Of a stretch of 64,000 nucleotides of DNA, positions 57,253 through 64,000 are shown piece by piece. Both the position numbers and the translations under genes were made by a program. Source of the DNA: Streptomyces sp. PT12 (GTDB lineage Bacteria > Actinomycetota > Actinomycetes > Streptomycetales > Streptomycetaceae); assembly GCF_003311645.1 (NCBI RefSeq), contig NZ_QEST01000236.1, forward strand, positions 62,001-126,000, written 5' to 3'. A model generated the notes under the pieces. That model ran no database searches. It saw nothing but the letters and a program-made list of their open reading frames with translations, and had not been told where the DNA came from. The first letter of the stretch is position 1; every line of letters begins with the position of its first letter.

Positions 57253-59447
57253 GACGACCTCCGGGTCTGGAGGATGCCGAGGAGGCGGACCGCCACCGGC
57301 GGCGGTGTTCCGTCTCCGAGCGTGCGGAGGAGATGACCGAGTCGCCGGGAGTCGGCGTCGCTCATCGCCAGCGCCCGGAGGAGATCCCCGAGCGCCTGTT
57401 CCGCTTCGGGCGAGCGCTCGACGCTGAGGGCCCAGGCCCCCATCACGTCCAGAGCCGCCTCCGAGGTGTCGAGGTCGGACGACAGGGCGGCGCGCCAGAG
57501 TGATACGAGGGCCGCGCGACTGGTCTCGGTGCCTGCCCTCCACCACTCCAGCGCGCGAGGCGTGCTGTTGCTGGCATCGAGGCGGTCGGCGCCCTGCGAG
57601 CCGCGGTCGGCCGCGCTGAGGAAGGCAGCGAGAGCCAGAGAGCGCAGCTCCGCCTCCGCGTCCAGCCAGCGGGCGAACGTGGCCAGACCGGCGGGCGGAT
57701 CCTGGACGAGCAGCAGTTCCGCAGTCTCCACCAGTTGTTCCAGCTCGGGCTCGGTCGGTTCGCTCTTGGCGACGGTTGCGACGTCGCGCAGCCCCTCCTT
57801 CGCAAGCGCGCTCCCCAGGAGTGCGTAGGCGCGGATGGCCGTCCACCGCCGGTGCGGATGCCCATCGGAATCCACGCACCACTCGTGCAGGATGTGCGGG
57901 ACCGCTGGGATGCCCGTGAGCTGGGCGACCGCGAGCGCGTTGGCCGCGGCCAGCCGTCGCTGGAACTCGCGGGCGTTGGCCCACGGTTCGACAAGGAGAG
58001 CCATCGCGGACGGGAGATCGCCGACGGCGAGTCTCGCGGCGGTGGAAGCTGCCCTTGCGCGAACCAAGGGGCGGCCGTCGTCGGCCAGTTGCCGGAGCCA
58101 GCGGACCAGGGGCGGGCGTGTGGAGGGATGCGCGAGCCATATCTCGGACAGCAGGAGGCGGGCCGTCTCCTCGTCCTTGAACTCAACGGCCTTGTGACGC
58201 ACCGCGCCCCATGCCGTGAGTTCGGAGGCCTCGCGCTCCCGCGCGTGGGCGAGTGCGAGACGTTCCGCGACGGAGGGGCGAAAGAGCGGGATCTCTGCGA
58301 CGAGTCCCGGGTGCGCACGCCTGTGCAACAGGAGATACAGCTCATCACCGAGTTCGGCGGCGATCGGGTAGGGGGCTTGGTCGAAGGTAGCCAGGGCGAT
58401 CAGGAACGCCTTGTCGTACAACCGGGTGTCAGCGTGGGTGAGCCAGTCCCGCACGCGCTGTTCGACCGCTGCCGCGCCGAAGTGCTCGAGTTCGGACAGA
58501 TCGGCTTCGCCCCGGTGGTGAGCGGCCAGAAGGGCACCGAAGCCAGCGGCCTCGCGCGGGCGGTGATCGCCTGCGAGGAAGTCGGCAACGGGACGCAGCT
58601 CCTCCAACTTCGCCAGTTCCTCCTCCGTCGTACCGAGATCGCGCAGCCCGGTGGCGAGGTGGGCGCGGAGGACCGCGTTCGGCTCCGGCGCCACCCAGTC
58701 CACGTGGTATTCGTCCGGGAGCGCTGCGGACTCGTTGGTGGTGATGACGAGACGCGCTCGCCGTGACTCGAGCACCTCAAGCAGCTCGTAGAGCAACTGG
58801 AGGTGGAGACCGCGGGTACGGCTGATGTCCAGGTCGCAGAGCACATAGCCGCAGGAGGACGTGAGCTGGTCACGAATGCCGGAGGGGCCGATGTCGTGCG
58901 CCAGTCTTCGGATCGGGGTGGCTCCGACACGGCGCAGCAGCATCAGGGCCGCCGTTTCCCGGCCGGTTCCCGAGGCGCCCCGCAGGACGACGAAGCGCGA
59001 GGCCCTCAGACGGTCAAGGGCCGCAGGGAAGGCCTTCCCCTCCTGGAACACGTCGGCGAGCCTGTCGAGAAGCGGGCGCGGGACCTCGCCCGATGCTCCC
59101 CTGACGGGCATTCCCAGGGCATCCGAGCCGCCGAGAGCTCCCATGGCCTGGACGACGACCTTGGGGCCCTGCACGACGTCGCCGTCGACCTTGCCTCCGG
59201 ACACACCGTGTTGTGCCCCCGCGACCAGACCGCCGCCGAACGTTGCGCCGCCGTGCGAGAACAGATCCGCCGGGATGTGTTCCATCAGTTCCAGTGCCGC
59301 CAACCACGTGGGCTTCGGCGGGGCATCCTTGTCGGCGGAACCTTCCCCGGGCTCCTGTGACTCCTCCGTGGCGCCGTCCTCCGGCTCTTCGGATGACTTC
59401 TGCGCCGCGGGCTTGGCTTCCGCGGGAGCTTCGTCCTTGGTGGTCAC
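57249..59447 (-). CDS. Large protein with degenerate P-loop and adaptor module
   Basis: A 732-residue protein. Residues 1-45 are acidic and disordered. Residues 67-96 are a glycine-rich module nearly repeated at the end of the cyclase-like protein upstream. The NTPase-like core has Walker A written GASGTGRET (157-165, Lys replaced by Arg), Walker B YVLCDLD (201-207) and a sensor strand LVITTNES (233-240). From about 300 the chain is alpha-helical and resembles HEAT or similar repeats. It is thus an inactive-looking STAND/AAA-type hub. GTG start and stop both overlap neighbours by GTGA. Confidence 0.75.
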   Translation of the reverse strand: MTTKDEAPAEAKPAAQKSSEEPEDGATEESQEPGEGSADKDAPPKPTWLAALELMEHIPADLFSHGGATFGGGLVAGAQHGVSGGKVDGDVVQGPKVVVQAMGALGGSDALGMPVRGASGEVPRPLLDRLADVFQEGKAFPAALDRLRASRFVVLRGASGTGRETAALMLLRRVGATPIRRLAHDIGPSGIRDQLTSSCGYVLCDLDISRTRGLHLQLLYELLEVLESRRARLVITTNESAALPDEYHVDWVAPEPNAVLRAHLATGLRDLGTTEEELAKLEELRPVADFLAGDHRPREAAGFGALLAAHHRGEADLSELEHFGAAAVEQRVRDWLTHADTRLYDKAFLIALATFDQAPYPIAAELGDELYLLLHRRAHPGLVAEIPLFRPSVAERLALAHAREREASELTAWGAVRHKAVEFKDEETARLLLSEIWLAHPSTRPPLVRWLRQLADDGRPLVRARAASTAARLAVGDLPSAMALLVEPWANAREFQRRLAAANALAVAQLTGIPAVPHILHEWCVDSDGHPHRRWTAIRAYALLGSALAKEGLRDVATVAKSEPTEPELEQLVETAELLLVQDPPAGLATFARWLDAEAELRSLALAAFLSAADRGSQGADRLDASNSTPRALEWWRAGTETSRAALVSLWRAALSSDLDTSEAALDVMGAWALSVERSPEAEQALGDLLRALAMSDADSRRLGHLLRTLGDGTPPPVAVRLLGILQTRRSS

Positions 59448-60229
59448 CGGGGGTCGCCTTCGTTCTTGCTGCCCATCACGACGTCACCGCTCACCTGGCC
59501 GCCGGTGACGCCGTACTGGTTGCCCATGACGAGGTTTCCACCGACGAATGCTCCCCGTGGAGTCCCAGGAGCTCGGATGGGCGCTCGGGAAGGTGCCGCC
59601 GTGCCGGGAGGTGGCACCGCAGCGGTGGAGGCGCCAAGGGAGGGAGGCTCGTTCACACTGTGGAGCCAGGCGGTCAGGGGGCCTTCCTTCCCCTGGACGG
59701 TGATCTCGCGGAATTCCTCGGGGTTCACTCCCGCGTATCCGTGCCGGACCACGCTCTGGTGCACGGACGCGGACACGCACACAGCCGTGGGACGGTCGTT
59801 CCTCTTGAGGGCGGTCTTCAGCTCCTCCGCGTCGAGCAGTCGGAAGGCCTGGTTCAGGTCGTGACCCACGGCCCCACCGAGGGTGCCGGGTTGCGGATCG
59901 AGGGCGACCTCGCCCGCGGCGAGAACGACGCGCAGCCTGACCTGGGCGCTGTCGGCCGTGAGCCGGTTGTCGGAACGCAGCAGGTCGTCGGTCTCCTTGA
60001 GGAGAACGCGCAGCAGGCTGACCTTGGAGATGTCGGGAGTGACCAGGACCATCACGGCGTCGCCGCGGTCCTCGCGGTGCTGGGCGTGGGGGTTCGCCCC
60101 CGCAGCGGTCAAGGACTGCTCGACGATGGTGTGCAGCTTCCGACGCATGAAGGCTTGCTGGACGTCGTCGCGCCGTCCGAATTTCTCGATGTCGAAAAGG
60201 AGGATCGTGCGATTCACGGGCTCTGGCAC
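59444..60229 (-). CDS. Class III nucleotide-cyclase homologue with adaptor tail
   Basis: A 261-residue protein. Residues about 7-185 fit a class III cyclase domain: first metal Asp13 in ILLFDIEKF, second metal Asp57 in REDRGDAVMV, and the transition-state pair Asn126/Arg130 in VGHDLNQAFRLL. Glu53 stands where adenylyl cyclases have Lys and guanylyl cyclases Glu; the second specificity site aligns to Gly119. A Pro/Ala linker leads to a glycine-rich module at 226-255 shared with the next gene. GTG 60229 follows GGGAGAGG; the stop overlaps the next start. Activity and product (cGMP?) are inferred. Confidence 0.7.
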   Translation of the reverse strand: MPEPVNRTILLFDIEKFGRRDDVQQAFMRRKLHTIVEQSLTAAGANPHAQHREDRGDAVMVLVTPDISKVSLLRVLLKETDDLLRSDNRLTADSAQVRLRVVLAAGEVALDPQPGTLGGAVGHDLNQAFRLLDAEELKTALKRNDRPTAVCVSASVHQSVVRHGYAGVNPEEFREITVQGKEGPLTAWLHSVNEPPSLGASTAAVPPPGTAAPSRAPIRAPGTPRGAFVGGNLVMGNQYGVTGGQVSGDVVMGSKNEGDPR

Positions 60230-60318
60230 CGGGTACCTCTCCCTCGGGACTGTGGGCTTGAGGCAGCACCCTGGCTCCCGCGGGGCGGGCGCGGGAGGAC
60301 CGATGACACAGAAGAACT

Positions 60319-60371
60319 GTGACGGTCTGCACGGAGTGACGCTTTGTGACGTCCGGTGATGCTCCGTGACC
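60319..60371. promoter_or_regulatory. Helically phased GTGA half-site array
   Basis: GTGACG, GTGACG, GTGATG and GTGACC begin at 60336, 60346, 60356 and 60366, exactly 10 bp apart; another GTGACG begins at 60319. GTGA is the Crp-family half-site. The array lies between the Crp-type gene and the cyclase operon, 107 bases or less from the stop of the former and about 90 from the start of the latter. Confidence 0.7.
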
Positions 60372-60372
60372 C

Positions 60373-61080
60373 CTAGACGACGGAGGCGATCCTGCGGAGC
60401 CGCTCGTGCTGGAGGATCACGATGGCGCGGCGACCGGTCCGGATGATCCCCCGGCCCCTGAGCTCGCGGTACAGGCGGCTCACGGCCTCGCGAGAGGAGC
60501 CCACAGCCCCGGCCAACTCCTGTTGGCTCAGGGGAATGGTGATCTCTATGCCCTCCGCGGTGGGGCGCCCGTGCTTGGCAGCCAGCTCGAGGAGCACCAC
60601 CGCGAGGCGCTGTCGCACGTCGAGCGCCGCGAGCTCAAGTCGGCGGCGATCTCCCGTGCGTTGGCGGTCCGAAGCCAGATGTGCCAGCTGGTAGGCGACC
60701 TGCGCGGTGCTCCGGACAAAGCGGATAAAGGTCTCGCGTTCGATGGTCACGGCGGTGACCTCTTCAAGGGCTGTCACTGTCGCGGCCCGGAATTGCTCAC
60801 TGAATCCCGCTGACTCGCCGATCAGGTCGCCGGGCCCCCTGAGTGCCAGCAGGGCCTCGTAGCCGTTGGCCGCGCTGACGGTGACCTTTGTCCAGCCCTT
60901 CTCCAGGATCAGCGCGTGGGCCGAGGGGTCGTCCTGTCGCAGTACCACGTCCCGGGGGCGGTACTGGACGCGGTGGCCCAAGGCGCGCAGTGCGTCCGCG
61001 TCCTTCGGCTCGAGCCTGGCGAGGAACGGTGCCCCGTCCTCGAAGGTGCGCTGCCCCGCCCACCGGACCTGATCAGTCAT
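60373..61080 (-). CDS. Crp/Fnr-family transcription factor
   Basis: A 235-residue regulator. The cyclic-nucleotide domain (about 15-130) keeps the phosphate-binding cassette GESAGF...RAATV, with Glu89 and Arg98 as in cAMP-binding Crp. The C-terminal winged helix contains LSQQELAGAVGSSREAVSRL (about 178-198). There are no Fe-S cysteines of the Fnr type. It is upstream of the cyclase-like gene on the same strand, separated by the phased GTGA array. It is a likely sensor of the nucleotide made by the cyclase, and local autoregulator; both are inferred. Confidence 0.85.
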   Translation of the reverse strand: MTDQVRWAGQRTFEDGAPFLARLEPKDADALRALGHRVQYRPRDVVLRQDDPSAHALILEKGWTKVTVSAANGYEALLALRGPGDLIGESAGFSEQFRAATVTALEEVTAVTIERETFIRFVRSTAQVAYQLAHLASDRQRTGDRRRLELAALDVRQRLAVVLLELAAKHGRPTAEGIEITIPLSQQELAGAVGSSREAVSRLYRELRGRGIIRTGRRAIVILQHERLRRIASVV

Positions 61081-61203
61081 GACCGCCCCTCGCGCCAGAG
61101 CTAACGCATCGCTATTGTCCCGCAGCCGTGTGCGATTGACGAGGGGGCGTCTCCTCCCGATCTGTGCAGGTCTGAGGGTGAGAAGACCGTTGAAGGGCGT
61201 GTT

Positions 61204-61232
61204 TTGACCCCAGCCCGCGGGGTAGGTACGCT
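61204..61232 (+). promoter_or_regulatory. rpsL operon promoter
   Basis: TTGACC (61204-61209) and TACGCT (61227-61232) with a 17-base spacer. It implies a leader of about 180 bases before rpsL; no other gene lies in 61081-61418. Confidence 0.75.
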
Positions 61233-61418
61233 CTGACCTTGTGCCTGGGGTGTTCCCTGCGCTCTTTCAGCCGCAGACAGGAACTCCGGGATCTGCATCC
61301 GCTCCCCGCACGCGCGTGGCAGCTGGACCGTGGAGTCTTCGACACGCCCGACCGCGTGGGTCGGTGCTGTGGCCCAGGTTAGCTTTATTGAGATCGGCAC
61401 AGAGAAACCGGAGAAATC

Positions 61419-61790
61419 GTGCCAACGATCCAGCAGCTGGTCCGCAAGGGCCGGCAGGACAAGGTCGAGAAGAACAAGACGCCGGCGCTCGAGGGCTCCC
61501 CTCAGCGGCGCGGCGTCTGCACGCGTGTGTTCACCACCACCCCGAAGAAGCCGAACTCCGCCCTGCGCAAGGTCGCCCGTGTGCGGCTGAGCAACGGGAT
61601 CGAGGTCACGGCCTATATCCCGGGTGAGAACCACAACCTTCAGGAGCACTCCATCGTGCTGGTGCGCGGTGGCCGTGTGAAGGACCTGCCGGGTGTTCGC
61701 TACAAGATCATCCGTGGCTCCCTGGACACCCAGGGCGTCAAGAACCGCAAGCAGGCCCGCAGCCGTTACGGCGCCAAGAAGGAGAAGTAA
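61419..61790 (+). CDS. rpsL: 30S ribosomal protein S12
   Basis: A 123-residue decoding-centre protein. Lys in [13 protein letters not shown] (position 43-type) and Lys in [12 protein letters not shown] (88-type) are wild type, so no streptomycin-resistance change is visible. The GTG start follows CCGGAGAA. First gene of rpsL-rpsG-fusA. Confidence 0.98.
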   Translation: MPTIQQLVRKGRQDKVEKNKTPALEGSPQRRGVCTRVFTTTPKKPNSALRKVARVRLSNGIEVTAYIPGENHNLQEHSIVLVRGGRVKDLPGVRYKIIRGSLDTQGVKNRKQARSRYGAKKEK

Positions 61791-61792
61791 GC

Positions 61793-62263
61793 ATGCCTCG
61801 TAAGGGCCCTGCCCCGAAGCGTCCCGTGCACATCGACCCGGTGTACGGCTCTCCTCTGGTGACCTCCCTCATCAACAAGGTGCTGCTGAACGGCAAGCGC
61901 TCCACCGCCGAGCGCATCGTCTACGGCGCCATGGAGGGACTGCGGGAGAAGACCGGCAACGACCCGGTCATCACGCTCAAGCGCGCGCTGGAGAACGTGA
62001 AGCCGACCCTCGAGGTCCGCTCCCGCCGCGTCGGTGGCGCGACGTACCAGGTGCCGGTCGAGGTCCGCCCGGGTCGCTCCTCGACCCTCGCCCTGCGCTG
62101 GCTCGTGGGCTACTCCCGCGCCCGCCGTGAGAAGACCATGACCGAGCGGCTGATGAACGAGCTGCTCGATGCCTCCAACGGGCTCGGTGCCTCCGTGAAG
62201 AAGCGCGAGGACACCCACAAGATGGCCGAGTCCAACAAGGCCTTCGCGCACTACCGCTGGTAG
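61793..62263 (+). CDS. rpsG: 30S ribosomal protein S7
   Basis: A 156-residue small-subunit head protein binding 16S rRNA. Family features: [31 protein letters not shown] and a C-terminal [15 protein letters not shown]. It starts two bases after the rpsL stop, with GGAGAAG as ribosome site inside rpsL. Confidence 0.98.
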   Translation: MPRKGPAPKRPVHIDPVYGSPLVTSLINKVLLNGKRSTAERIVYGAMEGLREKTGNDPVITLKRALENVKPTLEVRSRRVGGATYQVPVEVRPGRSSTLALRWLVGYSRARREKTMTERLMNELLDASNGLGASVKKREDTHKMAESNKAFAHYRW

Positions 62264-62300
62264 TCGCACCCCATCGAGACCGAGAGAAGACTGAAGCCAG

Positions 62301-64000
62301 ATGGCTACCACTTCACTTGACCTGGCCAGGGTCCGCAACATCGGGATCATGGCCCACATCGACGCGGGCAAGACGACGACCACCGAGCGGATCCTGTACT
62401 ACACCGGCATGAGCTACAAGATCGGTGAAGTTCACGACGGCGCGGCGACCACCGACTGGATGGAGCAGGAGCAGGAGCGCGGCATCACGATCACGTCCGC
62501 CGCGGTTACCTGTCACTGGTCCCTCGACGACGTCGACAACACCATCAACATCATCGACACCCCCGGGCACGTCGACTTCACGGTCGAGGTGGAGCGCTCG
62601 CTGCGCGTGCTGGACGGTGCCGTCACGGTGTTCGACGGTGTGGCCGGTGTCGAGCCGCAGTCGGAGACGGTCTGGCGCCAGGCGGACCGTTACGGCGTGC
62701 CGCGCATCTGCTTCGTGAACAAGCTGGACCGCACCGGGGCCGACTTCTTCCGCTGCGTCGACATGATCGTCGACCGGCTGGGCGCGACCCCGCTGGTCAT
62801 GCAGCTGCCGATCGGCGCCGAGGCCGGATTCAAGGGCGTGGTGGACCTGGTCCGCATGAAGGCCCTGGTGTGGTCGGAGGAGACCAAGCTCGGCGAGATG
62901 TACGACGTCGTCGACATCCCGGCGGACCTTCAGGACCAGGCCGAGGAGTGGCACGGCAAGCTGGTCGAGGGCGTCGCGGAGAACGACGAGGAGATCATGG
63001 AGCTGTACCTGGAGGGCGAGGAGCCCTCCGCGGAGCAGCTCACGGCGGCCATCCGCCGGGTCACCCTCGCCTCCACGGGCACCGAGGGCTCCATCACGGT
63101 CACCCCGGTGTTCTGCGGCACCGCGTTCAAGAACAAGGGCGTTCAGCCCCTGCTCGACGCGGTCGTGCGGTATCTGCCGTCGCCGCTGGACGTCGAGGCC
63201 GTCGAGGGCCACTCGCCGCGTGACGCGGAGCAGGTCATCCTCCGCAAGCCGTCGGAGGACGAGCCGCTGGCCGCGCTCGCCTTCAAGATCGCGAGCGACC
63301 CGCACCTCGGGAAGCTCACCTTCATCCGGGTCTACTCCGGCGTGCTCACGGCGGGCGCGCAGGTGCAGAACTCCGTGAAGGAGAAGAAGGAGCGCATCGG
63401 CAAGATCTACCGCATGCACGCCAACAAGCGTGAGGAGATCGACCGCGTCGGCGCTGGCGACATCGTGGCCGTCATGGGCCTGAAGCAGACGACCACGGGC
63501 GAGACCCTGTGCGACCCAGGCAACCCGGTGATCCTGGAGTCGATGGACTTCCCGGCCCCGGTCATCGAGGTCGCCATCGAGCCCAAGTCCAAGAGCGACC
63601 AGGAGAAGCTGGGCATCGCGATCCAGCGCCTGGCCGAGGAGGACCCGTCGTTCCAGGTCAAGTCCGACCAGGAGACCGGTCAGACGATCATCTCGGGCAT
63701 GGGCGAGCTGCACCTCGATGTGCTGGTCGACCGCATGCGGCGCGAGTTCCGCGTCGAGGCCAACGTCGGCAAGCCGCAGGTCGCCTACCGGGAGACCCTG
63801 CGCCGCGCCGTCGACAAGGTCGACTACACGCACAAGAAGCAGACCGGTGGCTCCGGTCAGTTCGCGAAGGTGCAGATCAGCCTGGAGCCGCTCGAGGGCG
63901 ACGGGTACGAGTTCGAGAACAAGGTCACCGGTGGCCGCATCCCCAAGGAGTACATCCCCTCGGTGGACGCGGGATGCCAGGAGGCGATGGAGTTCGGCGT
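62301..64000 (+). CDS. fusA: Elongation factor G (5' part, cut by window end)
   Basis: The first 566 codons of the translocation GTPase. ATG 62301 begins [20 protein letters not shown]1 is [13 protein letters not shown]2 [10 protein letters not shown]3 DTPGHVDF and G4 NKLDRTG. Domains I to IV are read before the window ends within the frame, with no stop. It is the third gene of the operon. Confidence 0.97.
   Translation, partial: MATTSLDLARVRNIGIMAHIDAGKTTTTERILYYTGMSYKIGEVHDGAATTDWMEQEQERGITITSAAVTCHWSLDDVDNTINIIDTPGHVDFTVEVERSLRVLDGAVTVFDGVAGVEPQSETVWRQADRYGVPRICFVNKLDRTGADFFRCVDMIVDRLGATPLVMQLPIGAEAGFKGVVDLVRMKALVWSEETKLGEMYDVVDIPADLQDQAEEWHGKLVEGVAENDEEIMELYLEGEEPSAEQLTAAIRRVTLASTGTEGSITVTPVFCGTAFKNKGVQPLLDAVVRYLPSPLDVEAVEGHSPRDAEQVILRKPSEDEPLAALAFKIASDPHLGKLTFIRVYSGVLTAGAQVQNSVKEKKERIGKIYRMHANKREEIDRVGAGDIVAVMGLKQTTTGETLCDPGNPVILESMDFPAPVIEVAIEPKSKSDQEKLGIAIQRLAEEDPSFQVKSDQETGQTIISGMGELHLDVLVDRMRREFRVEANVGKPQVAYRETLRRAVDKVDYTHKKQTGGSGQFAKVQISLEPLEGDGYEFENKVTGGRIPKEYIPSVDAGCQEAMEFG

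Noticed and set aside
61419-61790. Possible streptomycin-resistance allele of rpsL
   Set aside because: Both Lys positions linked to resistance are wild type.

Overview
The window reads as chromosomal DNA of a high-GC actinomycete, most likely Streptomyces or a close relative. Grounds: very strong GC bias at third codon positions; the gene order tRNA-Trp, secE, nusG, rplK, rplA, lipoprotein, rplJ, rplL, rpoB, rpoC, rpsL, rpsG, fusA; a 1161-residue RpoB and 1299-residue RpoC; many GTG starts; ATGA/GTGA operon overlaps; leaderless-type promoters; and CebR-like operators next to a secreted cellulase. No rRNA genes, insertion sequences, prophage or CRISPR array were seen.

Layout. 1-6.9 kb: a sugar ABC permease pair translationally chained to an ADP-ribosylglycohydrolase-family enzyme, ribokinase, nucleoside hydrolase and GH13 alpha-glucosidase, which looks like a ribosyl/glucosyl scavenging operon. 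7-9.6 kb: a GH43 remnant, a GH6 cellulase and its divergent LacI/CebR-type regulator with two mirror-image operators. 9.9-14.4 kb: an SDR, a small secreted protein, an NB-ARC/TPR (STAND) protein and a decayed secreted-protein gene. 14.4-21.1 kb: a D-2-hydroxyacid dehydrogenase, a DeoR/LacI hybrid regulator, an unusual hexapeptide-acyltransferase/alpha-helical fusion, a FadR-type regulator that seems to use a CTG start, a class II aldolase fragment and a kinase-like protein with a damaged metal-binding motif. 21.2-32.8 kb: a probable sialic-acid module: a GntR regulator, a Tat lipoprotein binding protein, permease, permease-ATPase fusion, ATPase, a NanA/DapA-family lyase and two secreted sialidases. 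32.8-42 kb: housekeeping flank (amidohydrolase, two tRNAs, rpmG, two MaoC/HotDog dehydratases, a TetR-MFS efflux pair with duplicated operators, murB, an adenosine-deaminase-family enzyme, an aspartate aminotransferase). 42.1-55.1 kb: the secE-nusG-rpl-rpoBC transcription/translation cluster with an L10-type leader. 62.3 kb to the end: fusA, cut by the window edge.

The most novel block is 55.2-61.1 kb, sitting between rpoC and rpsL. All genes are on the minus strand: a Crp-family regulator with an intact cyclic-nucleotide phosphate cassette; a class III nucleotide-cyclase homologue that keeps both metal Asp and the transition-state Asn/Arg; a large protein with a degenerate P-loop and probable helical repeats; an SPFH-like protein; and a membrane M48 metalloprotease. 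The cyclase carboxyl end and the P-loop protein amino end share a 30-residue glycine-rich module (19 of 30 identical), suggesting homotypic recruitment. Four GTGA(C/T) half-sites repeat at exactly 10-bp intervals between the Crp gene and the cyclase. Together these suggest a cyclic-nucleotide-controlled signalling or defence cassette, which is inference.

Another recurring pattern is short tandem duplication at gene ends: three genes carry tandem copies of their own stop-codon segment, one has its start codon in a duplicated 15-bp unit, and two further 15-bp arrays encode pentapeptide repeats.
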